64,000 bases of DNA from Roseibium suaedae (GCF_900142725.1 NZ_FRBW01000001.1:62001-126000); one strand, 5' to 3'. Counted from the stretch's first letter, positions 27,248-36,345 are shown. Translations and numbers: made by a program. The notes: generated from the sequence alone by a model not told the origin.

Positions 27248-27988
27248 TCACGCCACCCCTTTGCGCAGAAGGTCGCGGTAGCGGGCGAGGCTGCCTTCCA
27301 GATGGGCTTTCATCGCCGCTTCCGCCTGTTCCGGGTTGCCGTCGATGATGGCATCCGCAATGCGGGTGTGTTCGGCGACGATATCCGGGTTCGGGCGGTA
27401 TTTGCGCGGCGGGCCATTGCGCCGTTCCAGCTCCACACGCGGCACGATGCCGGAGCGGATCAGCGCCAGAAGCTCGGGAAACCGCTTGTTTTGGGTGGCT
27501 TGCGCGATGGCATAGTGAAAGGCGAAATCCGCCTCCCGGGTGCTTTCTCCGGCTGCAAAGGCCGCGGCCATCGCCTCGTTGGCCTTCAGGATTGCATCGA
27601 TCTGCTGGGGCGAGCGGCGGGCGGCGGCAAGGCTTGCGGCCCTGGTCTCGAAAGCGGAGCGCAGCTCGAACAATTCGATCACTGCAGACAGCCGGTCCAT
27701 GTCCAGATCGGCGAAGGGCTGGGTCAATCGGGCCTTGGCCGGGTCGAGCGCAAAGACACCTGATCCCTTTCTGGCCTCCACCAGGCCCTCGGACCGCAGC
27801 AGGGAAATGGCCTCGCGCACCACCGTGCGGCTGACGGAATGGGTGCGGGTCAGTTCGGATTCGCTCGGCAAACGGTCGCCAGGGCGGAAGCGCCCGGCGT
27901 TGATCTCGCTTCGGAGGCTGTCGGCAATCATCACCGCCCGGGTGCGGGCCGGGCTGCCTTCAAGGGAAGACTCAACGGAAGCATTCAA
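27248..27988 (-). CDS. FadR-subfamily GntR transcriptional regulator (second), probable island regulator
   Basis: The protein is about 246 residues: GntR winged helix (LPSESELTRTHSVSRTVVREAISLLRSEGLV) and FCD domain (ADFAFHYAI, AEHTRIA, MKAHLEG). I chose the TTG at 27988, which has GGAGAGG 8 bases upstream. A longer TTG start at 28045 would place the palindrome at 28015-28027 inside the gene, whereas an operator there suits autoregulation. It is divergent from the enolase-superfamily gene at 28203, whose promoter carries the same palindrome, as does the ABC importer operon at 38339. Confidence 0.88.
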   Translation of the reverse strand: MNASVESSLEGSPARTRAVMIADSLRSEINAGRFRPGDRLPSESELTRTHSVSRTVVREAISLLRSEGLVEARKGSGVFALDPAKARLTQPFADLDMDRLSAVIELFELRSAFETRAASLAAARRSPQQIDAILKANEAMAAAFAAGESTREADFAFHYAIAQATQNKRFPELLALIRSGIVPRVELERRNGPPRKYRPNPDIVAEHTRIADAIIDGNPEQAEAAMKAHLEGSLARYRDLLRKGVA

Positions 27989-28014
27989 ACCGGCCACCTC
28001 TCCAATCGCGCGTT

Positions 28015-28027
28015 TCTGTAAGACAGA
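28015..28027. promoter_or_regulatory. GntR-type operator, TCTGT-AAG-ACAGA
   Basis: This perfect inverted repeat (5-base arms, 3-base centre) lies 27 bases upstream of the chosen start of the GntR gene. It matches the arms of the sites at 28147 and 38339. Confidence 0.65.
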
Positions 28028-28146
28028 TACCCCACCGTATCCCAAGTTGGAAGCATCAGATACGCCAACCTGTCCGGATGCCGCGCAGGCAAGGCCCGTT
28101 TTGTGCGGAAAACCTGTTGACCACTTCCGGTAATGTGAAATACATT

Positions 28147-28159
28147 TCTGTTATACAGA
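28147..28159. promoter_or_regulatory. GntR-type operator, TCTGT-TAT-ACAGA
   Basis: This perfect inverted repeat lies 44 bases before the enolase-superfamily gene. Its 11-base core, CTGTTATACAG, is identical to that upstream of the ABC importer operon (38339-38349). Confidence 0.75.
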
Positions 28160-28202
28160 TTTTCAAGGTCTCCATCAGAAGACCGGGGGAGGAGAAACCA
28201 CC

Positions 28203-29351
28203 GTGATCATCACCGACGTGTCCGTCCGCGTTTTCAGGCACAAAACCCGCCGGCATTCCGACAGCGCCGGTCATGCGCATCCGGGCCCCGAGCACGAGGT
28301 GAAGCAGGCCATGCTGACCATCCGCACGGAGGATGGGGTCGAGGGTCACAGTTTCTGCCCGCCGGAAGTGGTCCGCCCTCATGTGATCGACAAGTTCGTG
28401 AAGAAGGTTCTCATCGGCCAGGACCACCGGGACCGGGAGCGTCTGTGGCAGGATCTGGCCCACTGGCAGCGCGGCTCCGCCGCCCAGCTCACTGACCGTA
28501 CCCTCGCGGTGGTGGACTGCGCCCTGTGGGATCTGGCAGGCCGCACCCTTAATCAGCCTGTCTACAAGCTGATCGGCGCCTACCGGGACAAGGTTCTCGC
28601 CTATGGTTCGATTATGTGCGGCGATGAGGTCGAGGGCGGTCTGGCGACCCCGGAGGATTACGGCCGTTTTGCCGAAACGCTGGTCAAGCGCGGCTACAAG
28701 GGCATCAAGCTGCACACCTGGATGCCGCCGGTTAGCTGGGCGCCGGATGTGAAGATGGACCTGAAGGCCTGCGCCGCCGTGCGCGAGGCGGTCGGCCCGG
28801 ATATCCGGTTGATGATCGACGCCTTCCACTGGTATTCCCGCGTCGACGCCTTGGCCCTGGGCCGGGGCCTGGAAAAGCTGGACTTCGACTGGATCGAGGA
28901 GCCGCTGGACGAGCAGTCCATGTCTTCCTACCAGTGGCTGGCGGCAAACCTCGACATTCCGGTCATCGGGCCGGAAAGCGCGGCGGGCAAGCATTGGCAC
29001 CGGGCCGAATGGGTGAAGGCGGGCGCTTGCGACATCCTGCGCACGGGCGTCAACGATGTGGGCGGCATTACCCCGGCCCTCAAGACCATGCGCATGGCAG
29101 AAAGCTTCGGCATGGATTGCGAGGTCCACGGCAACACGGCCATGAACCTGCAGGTGGTGGCAGCGGCCAAGAACTGCCGCTGGTACGAGCGCGGCCTGCT
29201 GCACCCGTTCCTCGAATATGACGATGGCTTCGACTACCTGAACAGCCTGTCCGATCCGATGGATGAACAGGGCTTTGTCCACGTGCCCAACCGTCCCGGT
29301 CTTGGTGAGGACATCAATTTCGAGCACATCGAGAACAACCGCGAAAGCTGA
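28203..29351 (+). CDS. Mandelate racemase/muconate-lactonizing enzyme family protein (sugar-acid dehydratase-like)
   Basis: This 382-residue enolase-superfamily enzyme abstracts the proton alpha to a carboxylate with Mg2+. The N-terminal capping domain spans about 1-125. The barrel carries GYKGIKLHTW, the metal ligands in DAFHWYS, WIEEPLDE and GPES, and a late base in EVHGNTAMN. The metal-ligand pattern is intact. Racemase, cycloisomerase and acid-sugar dehydratase functions cannot be told apart by eye; dehydratase is the commonest for such operons. GGAGGAG precedes the ATG. It leads an apparent operon with the ABC binding protein at 29455. Confidence 0.88.
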   Translation: MIITDVSVRVFRHKTRRHSDSAGHAHPGPEHEVKQAMLTIRTEDGVEGHSFCPPEVVRPHVIDKFVKKVLIGQDHRDRERLWQDLAHWQRGSAAQLTDRTLAVVDCALWDLAGRTLNQPVYKLIGAYRDKVLAYGSIMCGDEVEGGLATPEDYGRFAETLVKRGYKGIKLHTWMPPVSWAPDVKMDLKACAAVREAVGPDIRLMIDAFHWYSRVDALALGRGLEKLDFDWIEEPLDEQSMSSYQWLAANLDIPVIGPESAAGKHWHRAEWVKAGACDILRTGVNDVGGITPALKTMRMAESFGMDCEVHGNTAMNLQVVAAAKNCRWYERGLLHPFLEYDDGFDYLNSLSDPMDEQGFVHVPNRPGLGEDINFEHIENNRES

Positions 29352-29355
29352 GTTT

Positions 29356-29395
29356 GCCGGCTGGCGCGGGTGAGGAGACCCAAACGCCAGCCGGC
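29356..29395 (+). repeat. Stem-loop between enolase gene and binding-protein gene
   Basis: GCCGGCTGGCG pairs perfectly with CGCCAGCCGGC, leaving an 18-base loop. Without a T-tract inside an apparent operon it is more likely an RNA-stabilising or partial-attenuation stem, which would allow higher expression of one gene than the other. Confidence 0.5.
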
Positions 29396-29454
29396 CAAAG
29401 GCGGCAAGGCCGGTGAGATCCGGCATTGGTCCGCAAAACCCCTTGGGAGGAACC

Positions 29455-31062
29455 ATGAAACATCTATTTGCATCCGCAGCGCTTGGCGCGCTGCTTCTTG
29501 CCGCTGCCCCCGGTCTCAAGTCTGCGTCCTTCGCGGAAACTCCGGCAGATCAGCTGGTTGTCGCCTTCAACATGACCAACGTGCTGACCATGGATCCGGC
29601 TGCGATCACCGGCGGGGAAACCGTCCAGATCCTTAACAACGTCTATGACGCGCTGGTCTCGCTCAACCCGGAAACCCTGGCGCTGGAGCCGCGCCTTGCC
29701 GAGAGCTGGGAGATTGCCCCGGACAACATGTCCGTGACCTTCCACCTGCGCAAGGACGCGAGATTCGCCTCCGGCAATCCGCTGACCGCTGAAGATGTTG
29801 CCTTCACCCTGACGCGTCTATTGAAACTCAGCCAGGCCCAGGCCTCCAGCCTGACGAGCCGCGGTTTCAAGGTCGAGGACGCGGACAAATATTTCGTTGC
29901 CAAGGACGCCCATACCTTCGTGCTGAACCTGGCCAACCCGGACGATCCCAAGCTCCTGATGATGGTGCTGGCGGAAGCGGGCCGCGGCTCCATCCTCGAC
30001 AGCAAGCTGGTCAAGGAGAACGAGAAGGATGGCGACCTTGGCCAGGCCTTCCTGACCAACAATTCTGCAGGTTCGGGCGCCTATGCGCTGACCAACTGGC
30101 GGGCGAACGAATATGTCATCCTGACCCGCAACGACAATTTCTGGGGCAAGGCGCCGGAAATGAAGCGCGTCCTGATGCGCCATCTGCCGGAGTCCCAGAC
30201 CCAGCGTCTGGGCCTTGAAAAGGGCGATATCGACGTCGGCTTCTCCCTGGCGGCCGCGGACCTGCGCGCACTGGAAGAGAACAAGGATCTGAAGGTGGAA
30301 TCCGTGCCGAGCGCCGGCTTCTACTATCTCGCCGTGTCCATGAAGGACGAGCGCTTCGCCAACAAGAAGGTCCGCGAGGCCCTGCGCTACCTGATCGATT
30401 ATGACGGCATCAACTCGGCCATCATGCCCTATTTCGGCGTCAAGCATCAGCGGCCGATCAACTCCAACGCCTTTGCCGTCCTGCCGGACACGGATTATGC
30501 CTTCGACCCGGAAAAGGCCAAGACGCTGCTGGCGGAAGCGGGCTATCCGAACGGCTTCGAGACAACGCTCCGGGTGATCTCGACCCAGGAATTCCTGGAT
30601 TCGGCCACCGCCATTCAGGGCACCCTGGCGAAGGCCGGCATCAACGCCAAGATCATCACCGGCAGCGGTGGCCAGATCTATGGCGCCATGCGCGAGCGTG
30701 AGTTCGAGCTTCTCGTCGGCCGTGGCGGCGGCGGCCAGCAGCCCCACCCGGACAGCAACCTGCGCGCCATGGTCTACAATCCGGATAATTCCCAGGAAGC
30801 CGGGCTGACCAACTATCAGGGCTGGCGCACGTCCTTCTTCGATGAAGACCTGAACAAGATGATCGAAGCCGCGCTCATCGAGCCGGATCAGGCCAAGCAG
30901 ACCAAGATGTATGAGGACATCCAGCACACGATGGATGACCTGGTGATCTCGATCCAGCCCTTCTCCGAGCGCGTCGTCACCGCCGCCTATCAGGGCAAGG
31001 TCCACGGCATCATCGTCGATCCGTGGGTAACCCGCTTCGAAGGTGTTACCAAGGAGCGCTGA
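29455..31062 (+). CDS. ABC importer solute-binding protein, family 5 (peptide/nickel/opine type)
   Basis: This 535-residue periplasmic binding protein has a signal peptide ending near SFA-ETP and the family-5 pattern (YDALVSLNPETLALEPRLAESW, FHLRKDARFASGNPLTAEDVAFTL). ATG 29455 has GGAGG 6 bases upstream. It is the probable recognition subunit for the permease/ATPase operon on the opposite strand at 34745-38280. The ligand is unknown but is probably related to the substrate of the adjacent enolase-family enzyme and hydrolase. A strong terminator follows. Confidence 0.92.
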   Translation: MKHLFASAALGALLLAAAPGLKSASFAETPADQLVVAFNMTNVLTMDPAAITGGETVQILNNVYDALVSLNPETLALEPRLAESWEIAPDNMSVTFHLRKDARFASGNPLTAEDVAFTLTRLLKLSQAQASSLTSRGFKVEDADKYFVAKDAHTFVLNLANPDDPKLLMMVLAEAGRGSILDSKLVKENEKDGDLGQAFLTNNSAGSGAYALTNWRANEYVILTRNDNFWGKAPEMKRVLMRHLPESQTQRLGLEKGDIDVGFSLAAADLRALEENKDLKVESVPSAGFYYLAVSMKDERFANKKVREALRYLIDYDGINSAIMPYFGVKHQRPINSNAFAVLPDTDYAFDPEKAKTLLAEAGYPNGFETTLRVISTQEFLDSATAIQGTLAKAGINAKIITGSGGQIYGAMREREFELLVGRGGGGQQPHPDSNLRAMVYNPDNSQEAGLTNYQGWRTSFFDEDLNKMIEAALIEPDQAKQTKMYEDIQHTMDDLVISIQPFSERVVTAAYQGKVHGIIVDPWVTRFEGVTKER

Positions 31063-31084
31063 TCCTCCTCCCTCAGCCTCCCCA

Positions 31085-31113
31085 AGCGCGCCCCAACAAG
31101 GGCGCGCTTTTTT
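31085..31113 (+). terminator. Rho-independent terminator after binding-protein gene
   Basis: AGCGCGCCC pairs with GGGCGCGCT over a 6-base loop and runs into TTTTT. It lies 22 bases after the stop codon. Confidence 0.9.
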
Positions 31114-31160
31114 GTTCGGGAGAGACCTATTCTCCCCACATACTTGCCCTACGGAGCACG

Positions 31161-31280
31161 GCACACTGGGAAAGTCATCGCGCTGCTCTGCAAGTGAGTA
31201 GGCCCCGGGTCTTGCGATGCTCGCCCGGGGTGACATCCAAGCTCTCTACGGTCACCCCGGCCAAGCGCAGCGCGTCCGGT
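31161..31280. repeat. Dispersed palindromic repeat, extended copy plus partial inverted copy
   Basis: The core is at 31196-31234 (GAGTAGGCCCCGGGTCTTGC ... CGCCCGGGGTGAC), followed by a partial inverted copy (GGTCACCCCGGCCAAGCGC). About 35 extra bases before the core (ACACTGGGAAAGTCATCGCG onward) are shared with the copy at 33186, so the two share a longer unit. Confidence 0.8.
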
Positions 31281-31569
31281 TGCCGGATCAGTTTTCCCTA
31301 TAGCTTCAGGTTGCAGCCGCGGATCAAGGAATGCTTCAAGACGCCTCTCCTAGTTCAGGAGGGCAAATTGGGGGCATGGCGGGGTGTCTGGTGGGCTGGC
31401 ACGTGTGATCTGCATAAATATTTGCCTTAATTGAGAGTTTTTTCCCTGGGGCATTGAAGTTGAGTTTCAGGGTTTCGCCTCTTTTTGCGCTTGGCAGTCC
31501 CCATTTGGGGGATTTAGCGGGCTGAGGGGATAGGATAAGATACCCTTCATTTTGAGGGGAGATGTATCG

Positions 31570-31869
31570 ATGGAAATGATTGCGGTCGGGATTCTGATCA
31601 TGTGGCTTGGGGTGGCGAGCATGATTGCGCGTCAGTTGGCGAAGAACAGCTATCCGCCTGCGGTCAATGCGATTGCGCTGGCAGGGGCCGGGTTCATCGC
31701 AACGGTGACCCTTTTGTTCTTCATGTTCAGACCGATGCTGCCCGCCGGCATTCCGGCGACCTGGATCCTGCAGCCGCTCGCCATTGCCTCTGGCATTGCG
31801 GCCCTTGTCGTCGCCCTGGTGAGCTTCCTGCTCATCAAGCAGACACGCCGCCGCAGGGCTGCCGCATAA
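31570..31869 (+). CDS. Small three-helix membrane protein, unknown function
   Basis: This is a 99-residue protein with three hydrophobic segments (about residues 4-20, 32-53 and 62-87) and a short Arg-rich C-terminus (TRRRRAAA). GGGGAGA lies 9 bases before ATG 31570. I recognise no family. It sits 56 bases before the exported ankyrin protein and may be co-transcribed with it. Confidence 0.65.
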   Translation: MEMIAVGILIMWLGVASMIARQLAKNSYPPAVNAIALAGAGFIATVTLLFFMFRPMLPAGIPATWILQPLAIASGIAALVVALVSFLLIKQTRRRRAAA

Positions 31870-31925
31870 AGCGGCCTCTCGTGCATTTGCCGGCCATTTT
31901 GGTGGCCATTTTGGGGAGAACACCC

Positions 31926-33098
31926 GTGTTTTCGCATTTCCGTTGTTTCTGTGCTTCCATTCTCGGGAGCCTTCTGGTTCTCGCCGCTCCCCATCCGGGA
32001 GCCTTGGCTCAACACATCGATTTTGTGGCAATTGACGCCCTAACCGGCCTGGAACAGATGACCGATGGCGTTGCGATGATGAAGGTGGGAACCTCAAACT
32101 CCGACTATGAAATCGAATCCCTGCAATACGCCCGCGCTGGCGCGGGAAAAGCCCTGACCGCGATTGAGGTGGTTCTGGCCAAGAACCCGGACTATGTGGT
32201 CAAGGATCCCTTGACCGGCGAGACGGCCAAGGCGGCTGATATCAAGTCCCAGGCCGCCGCTGGTCTGGAAGAGTTGAACGAGATCCTGCGTACGGACTTG
32301 AAAAAGCAGCTTGCCGCTCAGGAGAGCAAGAACCTTGGCGAAGCGGATTTCCCGAAGCTGGTTCAGCTGGTTCCGGGCGGGGATCTCAACGCCATCCGGG
32401 CAGAGATCGACAGAACCGGCCGGCCGGATGCGCATTACCAGAACCAGACAGCCCTGCTGGAGGCGGCCAAGCGTGGCAAGACCGGTATCATCGACCTGCT
32501 GGCCGAAAAGGGCGCGGATTTCGACTGGGTGACCTGGACGTCTTCGCCCTTGAGTGAAGCTGCGAAGAATGGCCATGCTGATGCGGCACGCCGGCTCATC
32601 AAGCATGGTGCGGACTTTGACCGCCCGAACGGCAAGAACCTCAATACGCCTCTGATCGATGCCATCCAGAAAGAGCATGAGGATGTGATCCTCGCCCTTG
32701 TCGAGGAGGGCGCGGACGTAACCATTGTCGACTGGCGTGGCAGCAGCCCGCTGGACTGGGCCCGCCACAAGAAAATGAACAAGGTCGTCAGGCTGCTGGA
32801 GTTTGAACTGAAGGGCAAAAAGACCGGCTACACGGCCTATGAGGTGCTGAAGCCCTTCGGTGCGGCCTCACAGATCCTGCAGCGCAACAACCGGGAACTG
32901 GCGGAGATGGAGAAGGCTGTTTCTTCCGTCAACAACGCGCCGGATCCCGGCTGCACCCAGACCCGGAAGCTGGACAAGGACATCAAGGAGATTGCCGGGC
33001 GTCTGGAGACCTTCGGTGACAAGGGCGGCGCGGCCCAAGCCGACAGAATTTACAAGGCCTTTGTGAAAGGCGCAAAGCAGGCCTGCCTCAACGGCTAG
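31926..33098 (+). CDS. Exported ankyrin-repeat protein
   Basis: The protein is 390 residues. I chose the GTG at 31926, which has GGGGAGA 7 bases upstream and starts a clear signal peptide (FRCFCASILGSLLVLA ... ALA-QHI). Three to four ankyrin repeats occupy about residues 171-290 (TALLEAAKRGKTGIIDLLAEKGADF, TPLIDAIQKEHEDVILALVEEGADV, SPLDWARHKKMNKVVRLL). The N-terminal 130 and C-terminal 90 residues are unrecognised; the latter has two cysteines. The repeats suggest protein binding in the periplasm. Nothing ties it functionally to the surrounding transport island. Confidence 0.85.
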   Translation: MFSHFRCFCASILGSLLVLAAPHPGALAQHIDFVAIDALTGLEQMTDGVAMMKVGTSNSDYEIESLQYARAGAGKALTAIEVVLAKNPDYVVKDPLTGETAKAADIKSQAAAGLEELNEILRTDLKKQLAAQESKNLGEADFPKLVQLVPGGDLNAIRAEIDRTGRPDAHYQNQTALLEAAKRGKTGIIDLLAEKGADFDWVTWTSSPLSEAAKNGHADAARRLIKHGADFDRPNGKNLNTPLIDAIQKEHEDVILALVEEGADVTIVDWRGSSPLDWARHKKMNKVVRLLEFELKGKKTGYTAYEVLKPFGAASQILQRNNRELAEMEKAVSSVNNAPDPGCTQTRKLDKDIKEIAGRLETFGDKGGAAQADRIYKAFVKGAKQACLNG

Positions 33099-33185
33099 GG
33101 AATAAATCTCGCCGGAACGCCTTGGCTTCCACGGCCTTCCGGCAATTCCCCATCGTCTTCCGAATTCTGACTTCGCGGCGGTCTG

Positions 33186-33331
33186 CACACTGGAAAAGCC
33201 ATCGCGCTGCTCTGGAAATGAGTGGGCCCCGGATCTTCGCTGCGCTACGTCCAGGGTGACGGCGTTGACATATACAGATGTCACCCGGGCCGCAGGCAAA
33301 ACCGGAGAGCCGGGGCCTACTCATTGCCAGA
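33186..33331. repeat. Dispersed palindromic repeat, inverted pair (extended)
   Basis: The first arm shares the extended 5' part with 31161, then GAGTGGGCCCCGG ... CCAGGGTGAC. The second arm is inverted (GTCACCCGGGCCGCAGG ... GGGGCCTACTCATTGCCAG). Confidence 0.8.
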
Positions 33332-33412
33332 ACTTCGCTCAAACACGCGGAAAACCGCGAAAACGCGTCAGGCTTGAGATCCCTTGCCACAGAACTTGAT
33401 CAGCAGCCCTCT

Positions 33413-33530
33413 GCGAACGAGTGGCCACCGGGTCTCCGGCTCTGCCTGCGCCCGGGGTGGACCGGGGCGGAAGCGTCTGAGATCACCCCGGGCAAGCGCA
33501 GCGCGACCCGGGGCCTACTCATTTGCAAAG
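33413..33530. repeat. Dispersed palindromic repeat, inverted pair
   Basis: The first arm is GCGAACGAGTGGCCACCGGG ... GCGCCCGGGGTGG. The inverted arm is ATCACCCCGGGCAAGCGC ... GACCCGGGGCCTACTCATTTGC. Confidence 0.8.
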
Positions 33531-33621
33531 CGATCACATTGAGCACGGCTTCAGGACCAGGCCCTCGCTTGGTCAGTTGATCTTCAGGCGGGACCCCTTC
33601 GCACATCCCTCGAAAGACGCC

Positions 33622-33664
33622 GTGCGAGTGGGCCCCGGGTCTCGCGTTGCTCACCCGGGGTGAC
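33622..33664. repeat. Dispersed palindromic repeat copy
   Basis: GTGCGAGTGGGCCCCGGGTC, then TCGCGTTGCTCACCCGGGGTGAC, is an intact single arm close to the 3' end of the hydrolase gene. Confidence 0.8.
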
Positions 33665-33726
33665 CGGGAGGTGAGCGTCGGAGGTCACCAACTCTGTTTT
33701 GCGATGTCATCCAAGGCTTCCGACTG

Positions 33727-34761
33727 TCACCCAGCCGTCTTGCCCAGAAAGGCCACTGCTTCTGCCAGGACGGGGGCAGGGCAGGTGTGGGCGTAATCGT
33801 GAAAGCCGGTGTCGGGGGCAGGGGCCTTTGCCGCCGTGCAGATGCTGGTAATCCGGGCAAAGGCGCGGGCGGCGCTTTCCTCCGGCATATGCGGGTCGCC
33901 GCGGCCGGAGCGGAAGAACAGCGGCTTTCCGGCAGCAAGGCCTGCCAGATCGGGAAAATCCGCAAGGGCTGCCAGCGCGGGATGGAGGAAATAGAAGGCG
34001 GATTGGCCCTTGAGCAGGGGGGCACCCGGCTGCATCAGATCCGCTCGTTCCGCCATCCAGCCGACAGAAGCCGCAGCGCCAACGTCTGAACTGAGGGCTG
34101 CCACCTGCCAGGCGCGGAAGCCGCCGAAGGAAAAGCCGAAGGCGGAGATCCTTTGCGGATCTATCTCGGCAAGCGAGGCCAGCCAGCGGGCGGCCTGAAT
34201 GTCTTCTGCGGCCACCAAGCCGGCAAGGCTCCAGCCGAGGCCGAGGGCATTGGCGGCCAGCGCCTGCTGATGGCTGTAGCCACCGGCAAAGCGGCTGCCC
34301 CAGCCCAGAGCATCAAGACAGAGAACGGCAAAGCCCGCCTCCAGCAAGGCGGAAGCGGGGGCCCTCCCGTCATAATGGCGGGCGCGGCCGGTCTCAGAGG
34401 CGGGCAGGTCGAACAGTTTCTGCCAGCCGAGCTCGAAGGCACCGCCGTGGTCATGCAGCAGCAAGACGGCGGGAAAGGGCGGCTTGCCCTTGGGCAGCAT
34501 CAGGCAACCTTCGGTCTTCGCCCCCGTGGCAAAGCGCAGGGTCAGGCGCGTGCCGTCCCGTTCTGCCTCCGGCATCCCGCCGCTTGGCGGCAGGCTGTCC
34601 TGCCAAAGCGCAAGCAGGCGGCGGCGCCAGTCCTCGAACCCGCTGCCGCCAAAGCCGAGATCCATCGGTAGCGCGTGCCGTCGCGCCTCCAGAAAATCCG
34701 GCAGGGGCAGGGGCTGAAGTTGGGGCTGGGGCGTGGTGGCCGGATCAGACGGCGCGTTCAT
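33727..34761 (-). CDS. Alpha/beta hydrolase (dienelactone hydrolase-like)
   Basis: This 344-residue hydrolase has a nucleophile elbow G-F-S-F-G-G (ISAFGFSFGGFRAW), the early HDHGG oxyanion-type motif, an Asp in SGRGDPHMPEE and a C-terminal His in DYAHTCP, so the Ser-Asp-His triad looks complete. There is no signal peptide; it is cytoplasmic. It is the last gene of the ABC importer operon and its ATG at 34761 lies inside the end of the ATPase gene (TTG at 34767 is an alternative). It probably opens an ester or lactone in the imported compound. Confidence 0.85.
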   Translation of the reverse strand: MNAPSDPATTPQPQLQPLPLPDFLEARRHALPMDLGFGGSGFEDWRRRLLALWQDSLPPSGGMPEAERDGTRLTLRFATGAKTEGCLMLPKGKPPFPAVLLLHDHGGAFELGWQKLFDLPASETGRARHYDGRAPASALLEAGFAVLCLDALGWGSRFAGGYSHQQALAANALGLGWSLAGLVAAEDIQAARWLASLAEIDPQRISAFGFSFGGFRAWQVAALSSDVGAAASVGWMAERADLMQPGAPLLKGQSAFYFLHPALAALADFPDLAGLAAGKPLFFRSGRGDPHMPEESAARAFARITSICTAAKAPAPDTGFHDYAHTCPAPVLAEAVAFLGKTAG

Positions 34762-35491
34762 ACTCAAGCGACGCCCCGATCAGTTCGCGTGCATAGGGAT
34801 CCGTTGCGCCATTGCCGGGGATCGCCTCGCGCGGCAGGATTTCGACGATCCGTCCGGCCTGCATCACCGCAAAGCGCTCGCACATGTGGTCGACCACCGC
34901 CAGATCGTGGCTCACCATGATGTAGGTGAAGCCCTTTTCTGCGCGCAGCCGGGCCAGAAGATTGAGGATTTCCGCCTGCACCGACACATCCAGCGCCGAG
35001 GTAGGCTCGTCCAGCAGCAACACGTCCGGCTCCAGGATGAGCGCCCGGGCAATGGCGACACGCTGCCGCTGGCCACCGGAGAGCTGATGGGGATAGCGGT
35101 CGAGGAAATCGATCGGCAGACCCACGTCGGTCAAGACCTGCTCCATCCGCTCCTGGTGATTGTCCAGCCGGTTGACGATCAGCGACTCGCTCAAGGTGGT
35201 GCGGACCGAATGGCGTGGATGCAACGAGCCATAGGGGTCCTGAAACACCATCTGCAAGGTGCGGCAGCGCTCCGGCGTTGCCATGTCCCGAACGGAGGTT
35301 CCGCCGATCTTCACCTCGCCGCCCCAGACGGACAACAGCAGCGACAGGCAGCGCAGCACCGTCGACTTGCCCGATCCGCTTTCGCCGACCAGGCCGAAGC
35401 ATTCGCCGGGCTCCACGTCGAAACAGACGTCCTTCAGCACCCGGGTTTCGCCAAAGGCGATTTCCATGTTGCGCACATTGACGGACTTCAT
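34745..35491 (-). CDS. ABC importer ATP-binding protein (DppF/OppF type)
   Basis: This 248-residue ATPase has Walker A GESGSGKST, signature LSGGQRQRVAIARAL and Walker B VLLLDEPTSALD. Unlike many OppF proteins it stops soon after the nucleotide domain and lacks the long C-terminal oligopeptide extension. The start at 35491 overlaps the upstream stop by 4 bases (ATGA) with GGAGG 7 bases before it. It pairs with the ATPase at 35488. Confidence 0.93.
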   Translation of the reverse strand: MKSVNVRNMEIAFGETRVLKDVCFDVEPGECFGLVGESGSGKSTVLRCLSLLLSVWGGEVKIGGTSVRDMATPERCRTLQMVFQDPYGSLHPRHSVRTTLSESLIVNRLDNHQERMEQVLTDVGLPIDFLDRYPHQLSGGQRQRVAIARALILEPDVLLLDEPTSALDVSVQAEILNLLARLRAEKGFTYIMVSHDLAVVDHMCERFAVMQAGRIVEILPREAIPGNGATDPYARELIGASLEYERAV

Positions 35492-36345
35492 GAACTTGCC
35501 TCCACCGGCTCGGACCATTCCGGGCGGCGCTGCAGCACCGGCAGCGTGCCGCGGCCCCCGCCAATGCGCGGCTGGGCGGCCAGAAGCCCGCGGGAATAGG
35601 GATGCTGGGCGTTGTCCAGCTCGCTGGCCTTCAGGCTTTCCACCACCTGGCCGGCATACATGATCAGCACCCGGTCGCAGAAATTGCGCACCAGATTGAG
35701 GTCATGGGAAATCATGATCAGGCCGATGCCCTTGTCGCGCACCAGCGCATCCAGAATGCCCAGCACCTGCAGGCGCACGGTTACGTCCAGCGCCGAGGTC
35801 GGCTCATCGGCAATGACAAGAGACGGATTGGTCAGGAGCATCATGGCAATCATGATGCGCTGGCCCATGCCGCCGGAGACCTCATGCGGGTAAAGCCCGT
35901 AGACCCGCTCCGGATCGCGGATCTGCACCGCCTCCAGCATGTCCAGCGTGCGGGCACGCGCTTCCCGTTTCGGGCATTTGTTGTGGGTCAGATAGGCTTC
36001 CGTGATCTGGTCGCCGCAGCGCTGGATCGGGTTCAGCGAGAATTTCGGATCCTGCAGGATCATCGACATCTGCGCCCCGCGCACATGCAGCATGTCCTTC
36101 TCGCTGGCGCGCAAAAGGTCGATGCCCTTGAAACTCATCCGGTCGGCGGTGATCTCCGCCGTCGGCAACAGGCGCAGCAAGGCGCGGCCGACGGTGGACT
36201 TGCCCGAGCCGCTTTCGCCCACGATGCCCAGCCGTTCCCGACCCAGGGTGAAGGAGACATTGCGCACGGCGGGCCGGGGAGTGCCGCGATAATGGATCGA
36301 GAGGTTCTCGACGCTCAGGATCGGATCGGAGGGATGGTCGGTCAT
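35488..36345 (-). CDS. ABC importer ATP-binding protein (DppD/OppD type)
   Basis: This 285-residue ATPase has Walker A GESGSGKST, a signature that reads VSGGMGQRIMIAMM (normal for the DppD branch) and Walker B LVIADEPTSALD. The C-terminal part has the HPYSRGLL segment of the oligopeptide family. It starts 4 bases after the permease gene at 36350 and overlaps the next ATPase by 4 bases. Confidence 0.93.
   Translation of the reverse strand: MTDHPSDPILSVENLSIHYRGTPRPAVRNVSFTLGRERLGIVGESGSGKSTVGRALLRLLPTAEITADRMSFKGIDLLRASEKDMLHVRGAQMSMILQDPKFSLNPIQRCGDQITEAYLTHNKCPKREARARTLDMLEAVQIRDPERVYGLYPHEVSGGMGQRIMIAMMLLTNPSLVIADEPTSALDVTVRLQVLGILDALVRDKGIGLIMISHDLNLVRNFCDRVLIMYAGQVVESLKASELDNAQHPYSRGLLAAQPRIGGGRGTLPVLQRRPEWSEPVEASS

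Larger units (their letters stand above)
31063..31569. other. Intergenic region with terminator and repeat
   Basis: This 507-base gap holds the terminator at 31085, a dispersed repeat (31161-31280), and a small CCCC/GGGG hairpin near 31495-31513 ahead of the small membrane protein gene. No other gene is supported. Confidence 0.5.
33099..33726. other. Repeat-rich intergenic region between convergent genes
   Basis: This 628-base gap between the ankyrin gene and the hydrolase stop carries five copies of the dispersed palindromic repeat in alternating orientation (33186-33331, 33413-33530, 33622-33664). The short frames across it are built from repeat sequence and are not genes. Confidence 0.7.
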
